DNA from: Gordonia sp. OPL2
GTDB taxonomy: Bacteria > Actinomycetota > Actinomycetes > Mycobacteriales > Mycobacteriaceae
Direction of reading: 5' to 3'
Assembly (NCBI RefSeq): GCF_003797825.1
Contig: NZ_RKME01000035.1
Coordinates: forward strand, 1-53,808
Length of the DNA stretch: 53,808 bases
Under the pieces are notes generated by a model, which did no database searches, was not told where the DNA came from, and was given only the letters and a program-made list of their open reading frames with translations. Below, piece by piece: positions 1 through 8,050 of the stretch. Position numbers and translations under genes: made by a program. Position 1 is the stretch's first letter. The number at the start of each line of letters is the position of its first letter.

Positions 1-1894
1 AGGGCTCGGGGACAGTCAGCGGCTGGGTTGCCAGCGGGGGCAGCAGGGCAGGCTCGGGTGCGGCGTGCCGGCCGTCCTCGCCGGGCCCCGTCATCGGTTC
101 GGTCGCGAGGGACGGCGCCACGATGTCGCGGAGGAACGCGATCTGCCCGGCCGGATTGCGCAGGGCGATCCACTCGCTCAGGAATTCCGAACGCTCCGAA
201 CGCAGTTGACGTAGCGCCATCAGGGTGCGGATGTCGTCGTCGGACCACGCGACCACATGCCCGCCGCGTGCGTGCATCTCGTCGACCATCTGGGTGGTCT
301 TCGCTCCCGACGGCCACGGCGTGCGGCGCAGGACGATCAGGGTGCGCCGCTTGCCGCCGAGACTGAGTCCGGCGGCAGTGGTGGCGTTGGCGAGGCGGGA
401 TTGAACAGATCGGTAGTGGGTCGCTGCGATTGCCCGAAAGCTCCACGATTGTTCAGAATCGGTCTCGAGGTCCACGATTCGGCGCAATGTCCCGTGGAGG
501 TTGGCTTTGGGGCTGGGCTTCGGATCTTGCTGGAACCGGTCGCCGTCTTCGGGTAGGGCTTCGATCCACGATGCGAGACCTGCGTGGAGCAGCGGCGGAA
601 CGACGGTATCTTCCTGCTCGGCCGATGTGGCTGCAGTAATGTCGGCGGTGGACTTGAGCTGTTCGAATCGCCGGTCTAGTTGGGCCAATTCGGGGTTGTC
701 CTCGGAGGCGCGGCCGTTGTCGGTCACGCTCGTTCGACCGAGGCTGCGCATCTCGGTGAAGGTGTCGGAGCGCACGGATGCCGCGATGTGGCGATCAACA
801 GCGCGCATCAGCTCGCGCGGAGTGTAGTCGCGTCCCTCGGCGAGGGCCTCTTCGGTGACAGGCCAGGTTGCGTACGGCGGTGAGAAACCTGCCTCGGCGA
901 AGCACGGAGCGAAGCGTTTCGCGAGGAGGGTCCGCCCGAACTCCACCGTCGTCGGTCGCTGCAAGATCGGCGGTTGGCGGAATCTGTCGACCACTGACCT
1001 CATGACGTGGCTCTCGAGGTATTCCCAGGCAGCCGTGATGCAGGAGACGACGGCGACGGTGCGGCTCATCGTCTCCCTGACGGACATGAGTCCGTGAGCC
1101 ACCTTCTCGACCGAGTTCTCGTCCTCACGTCGTTCCGACTTGGCGGCCTCGATGAGGGTGTCGATCTGATCGATCGCCAGAACCGCGGCATTGTCGAACG
1201 CGATGATCCGCGAGATGTTCTCGACGATCTCCTGGTATCCGAGCCGGGCGTTCCGGATGCCCCAGGCCGATAGATCTTCAGCATCGTCGATGTCGAGATG
1301 GAGGAACGACTCGCCGAGATCCTTGACGGCGAAGTCATCGGACTCGGTCAGTACGAGCGCGCGCAGGATGTGCTGCGATCGTCGGCGGTGGCGAGAGTGC
1401 CTGGTGTAGACACCTCGGATGAACTGGTCGAGGTGGTCGGGTGACAGTTCGGCCTCGCCCGAGACGGCGGCGATGATCTCGTCGGGCAGGCCCGCCTCAC
1501 GACCCAGACGATCGAGAAGTTGGGTGAGTTGCGAACGGTGCGTCGGGGTCGGACGACTCAGGTCCTCCAACAGGCCGACCAGAATCGATCTCCAGAAGTC
1601 CTCACCGTCAAGGAGTTTCACCAGAAAGAAGTACCCGCCGCGGGAGTGGACCTGTTCGCGGACCTGACCGAAGAGGTGTGTCTTCCCCGATCCGGCGGGA
1701 CCGCGGACAGCGACGCCGAGTGGACTTGCGGAGGTGCTGCGGGCCGCGTCGCCGAAGGCGCGGAGGATCTCGTCGACGATGCTGTCGTGCAATCCCGGAA
1801 CGTGCAGTGGTGCCTGTGGCCCCCAGACATCGTCCGGTGTGGTCGCCCAGTCGAGACGGATGGCCTCGAGCGCTCGTCTGGTCTGGGTGTCCAT
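1..1894 (-). CDS. Large P-loop ATPase of a putative defence module (3' end beyond the window)
   Basis: The frame is open for 631 codons from an ATG at 1894 to the left edge, so the C-terminus is missing. A Walker A motif GPAGSGKTH lies at about residues 65-73 and a Walker B-like AVLAIDQID at about 237-245, which marks an AAA/STAND-like NTPase. Around residues 525-600 a segment with LIVLRRTPWP and HVVAWSDDD looks like a second alpha/beta domain. The start overlaps the stop of the upstream winged-helix gene (TGATG), so the two are translationally coupled. With the upstream nuclease gene this suggests a multi-gene system, perhaps anti-phage, in which the ATPase senses or remodels a target. I do not recognise the exact family; BREX or Dpd ATPases are possible relatives but no diagnostic motif was seen. 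ATPase call firm, function open. Confidence 0.75.
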   Translation of the reverse strand, partial: MDTQTRRALEAIRLDWATTPDDVWGPQAPLHVPGLHDSIVDEILRAFGDAARSTSASPLGVAVRGPAGSGKTHLFGQVREQVHSRGGYFFLVKLLDGEDFWRSILVGLLEDLSRPTPTHRSQLTQLLDRLGREAGLPDEIIAAVSGEAELSPDHLDQFIRGVYTRHSRHRRRSQHILRALVLTESDDFAVKDLGESFLHLDIDDAEDLSAWGIRNARLGYQEIVENISRIIAFDNAAVLAIDQIDTLIEAAKSERREDENSVEKVAHGLMSVRETMSRTVAVVSCITAAWEYLESHVMRSVVDRFRQPPILQRPTTVEFGRTLLAKRFAPCFAEAGFSPPYATWPVTEEALAEGRDYTPRELMRAVDRHIAASVRSDTFTEMRSLGRTSVTDNGRASEDNPELAQLDRRFEQLKSTADITAATSAEQEDTVVPPLLHAGLASWIEALPEDGDRFQQDPKPSPKANLHGTLRRIVDLETDSEQSWSFRAIAATHYRSVQSRLANATTAAGLSLGGKRRTLIVLRRTPWPSGAKTTQMVDEMHARGGHVVAWSDDDIRTLMALRQLRSERSEFLSEWIALRNPAGQIAFLRDIVAPSLATEPMTGPGEDGRHAAPEPALLPPLATQPLTVPEP

Positions 1895-2559
1895 CAGACC
1901 TCCTCGATGGCAAAGAGGTGGCAATCCTGTGTGCCGACTCGGACGGACGCCTTCCGCCCGTCATCGGTCAGCAGCATCTGGTCCTCCTGCGGGATGAGGC
2001 TGACTCCCGGTTCTCGCTGGAGAGCGACCAGCGCAGTGTCCAACTCCGAGCGATCGATGCCGGCGAGCGCCTGACGCAGTGCGAGGACACCGACCCACCG
2101 TCCAGGGCCGGACGTCACGGCGTTATACGTGGCCCTGATTCTCCGCTCGAGCGGAACCGCATCCGCCGGCGGCTCTGCGGAGGGTTCCGCGTCTGCCGCC
2201 GATCCACCCCCGACCACCCCGAACACCTCGTGCAACCGCAGATCGCTCGCCTCCAGGTAGCGACCGACCCCTGCCATGACCGCGTAGAGCGCGCGGATCG
2301 GGGGCAATGACTTCGGCGGGGGCGCGGCGCTGAGTTCCTGGGCACACCATGCCCATCCACGATCGGTCAGCGAATGGCTGAAGGCGTTGCGAGCGCCCTT
2401 GCGTGATTCGATCAGACCCAACCGGTTCAGCTTGTCCCGGCTGGACTTCTTCAGCTCGGGCGCGAGTGCCGCCAGGTCAGGGTTGCGTACCTCGCGCGCC
2501 TGCGCCATCAGCACGAAGAGCACGGCACTCTCCGACGGTGTCAGCTGCGGATGATCCAT
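1894..2559 (-). CDS. Small winged-helix-like protein of the same module
   Basis: This 221-residue protein starts at the ATG at 2559, one base after the stop of the nuclease gene, and its stop overlaps the ATPase start. The first 80 residues (LTPSESAVLFVLMAQARE, then SSRDKLNRLGLIESRKG, then HSLTDRGWAWC) follow the pattern of a winged helix: helical pair, recognition-like segment and a wing before an invariant-looking TDRG turn. The rest holds a low-complexity acidic/proline stretch and a second helical domain ending near residue 210. It may be a DNA-binding or adaptor subunit that recruits the ATPase. Its place between ATPase and nuclease, with both junctions overlapping or nearly so, argues for one protein complex. 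Family not recognised by name. Confidence 0.65.
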   Translation of the reverse strand: MDHPQLTPSESAVLFVLMAQAREVRNPDLAALAPELKKSSRDKLNRLGLIESRKGARNAFSHSLTDRGWAWCAQELSAAPPPKSLPPIRALYAVMAGVGRYLEASDLRLHEVFGVVGGGSAADAEPSAEPPADAVPLERRIRATYNAVTSGPGRWVGVLALRQALAGIDRSELDTALVALQREPGVSLIPQEDQMLLTDDGRKASVRVGTQDCHLFAIEEV

Positions 2560-2560
2560 C

Positions 2561-3676
2561 TCAACTCTCCTCGGGACGTTCGACGGTGGTGGCGAATGAG
2601 GTTGCGGCAGAAAGAATATGGGTCTCTGAACGCAAACGGAGCGTCGTTCGGAGTTCGTCGACGACGAGCCCGACGTCGGAGAGCACCTGCTGATTGGTGT
2701 AGCGCAGGACCATGCACCCCTGGCGTTGCAACATGTTGTCGCGGGCGCGGTCGGCCGCGTATTTGTCCGGCCGACGATGGTCGTCGCCGTCGACCTCGAC
2801 GACGAGCCGGGCGTGCGGCCAGAACACGTCGACGATCGCCATGGGGAGCATGGGGTCGAGATCGTCGATCCTACGGTTCCATCGTCGGCCGTCGGCCCAG
2901 ATCGTCCTCGACAAAGCGCGTTCGAGTGCCTGTTCCGCTGCGCTGTGTGGCGACGGCAGTCCCTCGCATCGCGAGATGGTGAGGACCGGAGGATCGTCGG
3001 TGTCGTCGGAGCGAGGTGTCGGGTGATCTGCCTGCTGAGCTGGTGCACCCATTCGATCGGGCCGGCCTCTCACGTGGGTGCAGCGCGTCACCTCCGGCAT
3101 CACCCCTGCCGGCAACCAGACGGTGAGCCGACCGTGGTGGGCGAGCCACGTGAGGGCTTCCGACACCGCGTTCTGAACGTCCGCACCGGAAACCTCGTCG
3201 GCCCCGACGGCCACCGCGATCGACTCTCTGCCATAACCGCGTCGGATCAGCCGGGCGAGCCCGCGTATGCGAATCTCCGTGGAGAACTGTGATCGTGGCG
3301 CCGTCCCGGCCGCAGCGGCACGCGCCAGCTCGACGACGAACGGTCGATAATCCTCGTTGCCCGAGCACAGCTCGCGTGCCAGCTGCTCTGCGGTCGCGGT
3401 ATCGACCGTCGGGCCGAGATCGTCGTCGGTGAGCCATACGGGAAACAGGCGCATCGCAATGTCGGTCATCGCGTCGGCGATCTCGTCGACGACTCCGCGC
3501 GCACTGTTCAGACCGGTGCGCCAGTACGCGAGGATCACCGGGATGTCCGAGCGGATATCGGTGAGGAGGTCGTCGAGATCCTGCGGCGTGACGTCGACGA
3601 GTCGGAGTACACGGCCGGGCCGCACGACGTGACTCGACCATGCGTCATTCGGGCCGCCCACGTCGCTGTTCTCCAT
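2561..3676 (-). CDS. DUF559/Vsr-like endonuclease-domain protein
   Basis: The protein has 371 residues. The last 100 or so carry the hallmarks of the DUF559 branch of the PD-(D/E)XK/Vsr fold: IVDVFWPHARLVVEVDGDDH, then DRARDNMLQRQG and VLRYTNQQV. In this family the Asp of VDVF-type strands, the Glu of VEVDG and the following His are the metal and active-site residues. The first 230 residues form an alpha-rich domain (RVLRLVDVTPQDLDDLLTDI onward) of unknown role, perhaps for recognition. It is the first gene of the module; a possible -10 (TATATT, complement of 3721-3726) lies about 45 bases upstream of the ATG at 3676 and no good ribosome site is seen. Nuclease fold is likely; target unknown. 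DUF559 proteins also occur outside defence loci. Confidence 0.7.
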   Translation of the reverse strand: MENSDVGGPNDAWSSHVVRPGRVLRLVDVTPQDLDDLLTDIRSDIPVILAYWRTGLNSARGVVDEIADAMTDIAMRLFPVWLTDDDLGPTVDTATAEQLARELCSGNEDYRPFVVELARAAAAGTAPRSQFSTEIRIRGLARLIRRGYGRESIAVAVGADEVSGADVQNAVSEALTWLAHHGRLTVWLPAGVMPEVTRCTHVRGRPDRMGAPAQQADHPTPRSDDTDDPPVLTISRCEGLPSPHSAAEQALERALSRTIWADGRRWNRRIDDLDPMLPMAIVDVFWPHARLVVEVDGDDHRRPDKYAADRARDNMLQRQGCMVLRYTNQQVLSDVGLVVDELRTTLRLRSETHILSAATSFATTVERPEES

Positions 3677-3766
3677 CGCTGGTGCGGTGCTCGCAGGCCC
3701 GCACGGATTCGTCGAAGAGCAATATAACCGGCGACCTGGACGGTCGCTGATCGGTGGTGTGGACGG

Positions 3767-4981
3767 TCAGGTGGGATGACCCTCTCGCCGCTTGATCCCG
3801 AAGATGGTGAACACCAGGGCGAAGCACGCGGTGATCACCAACAGGACGAGGCCGACCGTGTAGCTGTGCGCCGCGGCGTCGTAGGTCGCTCCCATCACGA
3901 GCGGCGGGAAGAACCCGCCGAGACCTCCGGCCGCGCCGACGATGCCGGTGACCGAGCCGACTCGGGCCGCCGGGGCGTCCCGGGCCACCCAACTGAACAC
4001 CGATCCCGATCCGAGTCCCATGCACACCGCCATCAGGACGAAGTCCAGACCTGCGGGGATCTCGAGCGGCGGCTGGGTGATCATCCAGACCGCGAGGAGT
4101 GCCGCGCCGGCGGTGGAGACCGCCGTGATGATGCGCGGCCCGAAACGATCGGACAGGATGCCGCCGAGGGGGCGCGCGATGACCGCGGCGACGGCGAAAC
4201 CGGCGGTGCGTGTCCCGGCCGCCTGCAGGTCGAAGTCGTAGATGTCCTTGAGATAGGTCGGCAGGTACGTGGAGAAGGCGACGAACCCACCGAAGGTCGC
4301 CGCGTACAGGAAGCCCATCTGCCAGGTGATCGGGAGTTTGGCCGCCGCAATCAGTTTGGGTGCCACGGCATCGCGGTTCGGACGCCATTGCGGCGCGTCG
4401 TGCATGAACATCCAGACGATGACCGCGACGGCCACCAGCGCGACGGCGATGATGACGTGGGTCGTCACGTAGCCGAACCAGCTCACGAATCGCGGCGTGA
4501 AGAACGCCGACAGCGCGGTGCCGCCCATCCCGGCGCCGAACACGCCGGTCGCGAATCCGCGTTTCGACGGGTCGTACCACGCGTTCACGAAGGGGATCCC
4601 GACCGCGAACGTGGTACCGCCGATACCGAGGAAGAACCCCATGACGAGGAGCATCGGGTAGGAACCGATCTCCCCGGCGACCGCGACGAGGACTACGAAC
4701 GGCGCGGTCGCCACCAGCAGCACCGGGAACATGAGGCGACCACCGAAGCGGTCGGTCAGCGCGCCGGTCAGGATGCGGCCGAGCGAGCCGACGATGATCG
4801 GGATGGCGACCAGCACCGACTTCTGCGTCGACGAGAGATCGAGGATGTCCGAATACCGGACTCCCAGCGGTGCGATGAGATTCCACGCCCAGAAACTGAT
4901 GCAGAAGGCGAGGGTGGCGAGGAAGAGGTTCAGTCCCTGACCGGCTCTGAGCGCTGCGGGATCTGCGGTGGGTGCGGTCAT
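3767..4981 (-). CDS. narK: Nitrate/nitrite transporter, MFS NarK family
   Basis: This 404-residue membrane protein of the nitrate/nitrite porter family has about 12 hydrophobic segments. The region GIGGTTFAVGIPFVNAWYDP followed by KRGFATGVFGAGMGGTALS corresponds to the nitrate signature of NarK proteins (G-rich helices with the Arg/Lys-flanked YDPSKRG loop). The ATG at 4981 was chosen because it overlaps the narI stop as ATGA and has AAAGGA upstream; a longer reading would start 11 residues earlier. As last gene of the nar operon it should import nitrate and/or export nitrite for the membrane reductase made by the genes before it. Whether it is a proton symporter or an antiporter cannot be told from sequence. 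Confidence 0.93.
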   Translation of the reverse strand: MTAPTADPAALRAGQGLNLFLATLAFCISFWAWNLIAPLGVRYSDILDLSSTQKSVLVAIPIIVGSLGRILTGALTDRFGGRLMFPVLLVATAPFVVLVAVAGEIGSYPMLLVMGFFLGIGGTTFAVGIPFVNAWYDPSKRGFATGVFGAGMGGTALSAFFTPRFVSWFGYVTTHVIIAVALVAVAVIVWMFMHDAPQWRPNRDAVAPKLIAAAKLPITWQMGFLYAATFGGFVAFSTYLPTYLKDIYDFDLQAAGTRTAGFAVAAVIARPLGGILSDRFGPRIITAVSTAGAALLAVWMITQPPLEIPAGLDFVLMAVCMGLGSGSVFSWVARDAPAARVGSVTGIVGAAGGLGGFFPPLVMGATYDAAAHSYTVGLVLLVITACFALVFTIFGIKRREGHPT

Positions 4982-5727
4982 CGATCCCGATCCTTTGCTC
5001 CGACCGGAGCCCACCCCCGCCGGGCCGGTTGGTTGCCCGGGGCGGTGCGCTGATCACGGCTGCGATAGACGATGTAGGGGCGGAAGAGGTAGTGCAGTGG
5101 CGCGGTGAACATGTGTACCAGGCGGGTGAACGGCACGAGGCAGAACAGCAACATGCCGATCAGGACGTGAACGTGGAAACGCAACGGAGCGGCGTTCATG
5201 GCGTCGATGTCGGGCCGTAACAGGAATATCGACCGGAACCACGGCGAAACGGTCTGCCGGTAGTTGACGCCCGGTCCGTGTGGGTCGATGGTGCCGATCA
5301 GGGTGATGAACGTGCCCGCGACGAGAGCGGTGACGAGTACCGCGTACATCACTTTGTCGTTGCGGGTGGTTGCCATGAAGACGGGGCCGGTCGTCCTGCG
5401 CCGGTAGATCAGCAACGCGATCCCGACGAGCGTGGCCACCGCCGCGATGATGCCGAACAGCCCGGCACCGTAGTGATACAGCGTTTCGGACACCCCTAGT
5501 GCGTCGGTCCAGGATTCGGGGATCACCAGGCCGATCGCGTGTCCGACGATGACCACCAGGATGCCGTAATGAAACATCGGCGACGCGACCCGGAGCAGCC
5601 GCGACTCGTAGAGCTCGGACGATCGCGTGGTCCACCCGAACTTGTCGTATCGGTACCGCCACACGGTCCCGCCGATGAGCAGCCCGAGCGTCACGTACGG
5701 CAGGACGCCCCACAAGAAGATGTCCAC
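4978..5727 (-). CDS. narI: Respiratory nitrate reductase gamma subunit (cytochrome b)
   Basis: NarI is the five-helix membrane anchor that takes electrons from quinol and passes them through two b hemes to NarH. The protein has 249 residues, close to the usual 225-250. The expected heme ligands are visible: His53 and His63 in helix II (MFHYGILVVIVGHAIG) and His187 and His205 near the C-terminus (FHVHVLIG and RLVHMFT), at spacings matching the E. coli protein. A basic tail of about 25 residues follows. The gene is 14 bases downstream of narJ and overlaps narK by four bases, so it is in the nar operon. Confidence 0.96.
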   Translation of the reverse strand: MDIFLWGVLPYVTLGLLIGGTVWRYRYDKFGWTTRSSELYESRLLRVASPMFHYGILVVIVGHAIGLVIPESWTDALGVSETLYHYGAGLFGIIAAVATLVGIALLIYRRRTTGPVFMATTRNDKVMYAVLVTALVAGTFITLIGTIDPHGPGVNYRQTVSPWFRSIFLLRPDIDAMNAAPLRFHVHVLIGMLLFCLVPFTRLVHMFTAPLHYLFRPYIVYRSRDQRTAPGNQPARRGWAPVGAKDRDR

Positions 5728-5741
5728 GGCTCACCTCACAA

Positions 5742-6389
5742 TCACGTCGGGTTGATCGGCAGGAGCCGCGGGTCGAAGGGCTCGAGACCGACGGACTCCA
5801 TCGGTATCGGCGCGCGCAGTGCCATCGCCGACTCGCGGTCGGCGGGTGCCGGCCCGGGCAACGTCGCGCAGACCGCGGCGAGGACATCGGCGTGGTGGCT
5901 GCCCCGCTCTGCCAGCGCCAGTCGGATCAACTCCAGTGCAGGGCGGTACTTCTCGAGGACCTCGCGGCCCCGACGCGGATCCGCTCGAGCGCTGAACTCG
6001 AGCACGATGGGGAGATGGTCCGGTAGTTCGCCGCCCAGATCGACGAGGAAACCGCTGTCGCGGTAGAGCTGTTTGAACTCGCCGAGCGTCGCCCCTCGAC
6101 GACGGGTGTCGCCGTCCGTCCAATACGACAGGTAGAGAGTGTGTTTGCGGGACAGGTCGAAGACATCGATGTAGTCGCGGCGGAGCCCGTCGGGGTCTGC
6201 GGTGTCGAGATGATCGACGAATCCGCGCAGCAGCGTGACCTGCCGCACCGGCGGTTGTTCGTCGAGTGCGTCGCGCAGCAGGTCGAGCCGGCCGAGTAGC
6301 ACGTCATCGGGATATCCGAGGCACCAGGACGCCACCTGATGGATCACCCGGTCGTCCGGACCGGTATGCCTGCGGCGCAGCGATCTCAC
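5742..6389 (-). CDS. narJ: Nitrate reductase molybdenum-cofactor assembly chaperone
   Basis: NarJ binds the unfinished NarG subunit and allows insertion of the molybdenum cofactor before the complex docks on NarI; it is not in the final enzyme. The 215-residue protein is alpha-helical and contains the family motif YIDVFDLSRKHTLYLSYW followed by TRRRGATLGEFKQLYRDSGF and GELPDHLPIVLEF, typical of the NarJ/DMSO-reductase chaperone family. It starts with GTG at 6389, whose GTGA overlaps the narH stop, showing translational coupling. Order G-H-J-I is the standard nar operon order. Confidence 0.95.
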   Translation of the reverse strand: MRSLRRRHTGPDDRVIHQVASWCLGYPDDVLLGRLDLLRDALDEQPPVRQVTLLRGFVDHLDTADPDGLRRDYIDVFDLSRKHTLYLSYWTDGDTRRRGATLGEFKQLYRDSGFLVDLGGELPDHLPIVLEFSARADPRRGREVLEKYRPALELIRLALAERGSHHADVLAAVCATLPGPAPADRESAMALRAPIPMESVGLEPFDPRLLPINPT

Positions 6390-8050
6390 GGTTGCCCACC
6401 CCGTTCGGGAAACATCCCGGGGGGAACGCCGTTGCCGTCCCAGTTGAGCAGATTCGTCCGGCCGGCGAGCGCACGGTCGCCGGCGGCGACATCGCCGGTC
6501 TGCCGCTGCTTGAGCGCGTGGAAGGTCTCGACCGACACCGGGGCCGGCCGACCACTCGCCTCCCCGAAGGCCGACGAGTCGAACATGCCGGGGCCGTCCT
6601 CGTAGTCGAGCGAGCAGGCCATCTCGTCCAGCTTCTCCGCCTGCTCCAGGTGCGCCGTCGGGATCACGTATCGCTCTTCGTACTTCGCGATGGCCATGAG
6701 GCGGTACATGGTGTACACCTCTTCCTCCGTCAGGCCCACCGATGCCGGGATGTCCGCATCGGGCTCACGGCCGAGGGTGACGTCGCGCATGTACGCCCGC
6801 ATCGCCGCGAGACGTCGCAGCACCGAGTCGATGACCGCCGTGTCGCCGGCGGTGAAGAGTTCGGCGAGGTACTCGACGGGAATCCGCAGGGCGTCGATCG
6901 CGCCGAACAGCGTGCGGTGACTCTCGGCGTCATGTCCCTGCTCCGACAGCAGGTCGACGATGGGGGACAGCGGCGGTACGTACCAGACCGTCGGCATCGT
7001 CCGATATTCCGGATGCAGCGGCAACGCGACCCGGTATTTCTTCGCGAGTGCGTACACCGGTGAACGGCGGGCCGCGTCGAGCCAGTCCTCGGGGATGTTG
7101 GCGGCCCGCGCCGCGGCGATCACGGCCGGATCGTTCGGGTCGAGGATCAGATCGAGTTGCGCCTCATACAGATCGCGCTCGTCGGCGACCGACGCGGCGT
7201 CGGTGACCGCATCGGCGTCATAGAGGAAGATGCCCAGGTATCGCAGGCGTCCCACGCACGTCTCGGAACACACCGTCGGCTGCCCCACCTCGATGCGGGG
7301 ATAACACAGGGTGCATTTCTCGGCCTTGCCCGACTTGTGATTGAAATAGATCTTCTTGTACGGACACCCCGTGATGCATTGGCGCCAACCGCGGCAGCGG
7401 TCCTGGTCGACCAGCACGATCCCGTCCTCGCTGCGCTTGTAGATGGCGCCGGACGGACACGACGCCATGCACGACGGGTTGAGGCAGTGTTCGCAGATGC
7501 GAGGGAGATAGAACATGAACGTCTGCTCGAAGCTGAACTTGACGGCGTCTTCACAGTCTCGGCGCAGCTTGGCGACGATCGGATCCAGATCACCCATCTC
7601 GGTGGCGCCGCCGAGATTGTCATCCCAGTTCGCCGACCACGTCACCGTGGTGTCCTCGCCGGTCAGCAACGATTTCGGCCGGGCCACCGGAAAGTCGTCG
7701 CCCAGCGGGGCGTCCACCAGCGTCTGGTAGTCGTAGGTCCACGGCTCGTAGTAGTCGGAGATCGTCGGTTGCACCGGGCTGGCGAAGAGCGTCAGCAACT
7801 TCTGCAGGCGACCGCCGGTACGCAGCCGAAGCTTGCCCTTCTTGTTCAGATGCCATCCGCCACGCCAGCGTTCCTGATCCTCATACCGCCGGGGATAGCC
7901 CTGTCCGGGACGCGTTTCCACATTGTTGAACCACACGTACTCGGTGCCCGACCGGTTGGTCCACGCCTGCTTGCAGGTGACCGAACACGTATGACAGCCG
8001 ATGCATTTGTCGAGGTTCATCACCATTCCGACCTGCGCCATGACACGCAT
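6386..8050 (-). CDS. narH: Respiratory nitrate reductase beta subunit (iron-sulfur)
   Basis: NarH carries electrons from the NarI hemes to NarG through one [3Fe-4S] and three [4Fe-4S] clusters. The Cys motifs are all present: CIGCHTCSVTCKQAW near residue 20, CEHCLNPSCMASCP near 185, CRGWRQCITGCPYKK near 220 and CTLC then CSETCVGR downstream. The Trp in CRGW replaces a Cys, which is the known signature of the [3Fe-4S] cluster. The start at 8050 (TGATG overlap with the narG stop) gives 554 residues, within the family range; an ATG three codons later at 8041 (MAQVGMVM) is an alternative. Confidence 0.96.
   Translation of the reverse strand: MRVMAQVGMVMNLDKCIGCHTCSVTCKQAWTNRSGTEYVWFNNVETRPGQGYPRRYEDQERWRGGWHLNKKGKLRLRTGGRLQKLLTLFASPVQPTISDYYEPWTYDYQTLVDAPLGDDFPVARPKSLLTGEDTTVTWSANWDDNLGGATEMGDLDPIVAKLRRDCEDAVKFSFEQTFMFYLPRICEHCLNPSCMASCPSGAIYKRSEDGIVLVDQDRCRGWRQCITGCPYKKIYFNHKSGKAEKCTLCYPRIEVGQPTVCSETCVGRLRYLGIFLYDADAVTDAASVADERDLYEAQLDLILDPNDPAVIAAARAANIPEDWLDAARRSPVYALAKKYRVALPLHPEYRTMPTVWYVPPLSPIVDLLSEQGHDAESHRTLFGAIDALRIPVEYLAELFTAGDTAVIDSVLRRLAAMRAYMRDVTLGREPDADIPASVGLTEEEVYTMYRLMAIAKYEERYVIPTAHLEQAEKLDEMACSLDYEDGPGMFDSSAFGEASGRPAPVSVETFHALKQRQTGDVAAGDRALAGRTNLLNWDGNGVPPGMFPERGGQP

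Noticed and set aside
661..680. GTTCGAATC, which resembles a tRNA T-arm
   Set aside because: It is inside the ATPase reading frame, without any matching acceptor or anticodon stem.
3776..5053. Plus-strand 425-codon frame rich in Asp, Glu, Arg and His opposite narK
   Set aside because: Antisense shadow of a membrane protein gene; hydrophilic low-complexity product.
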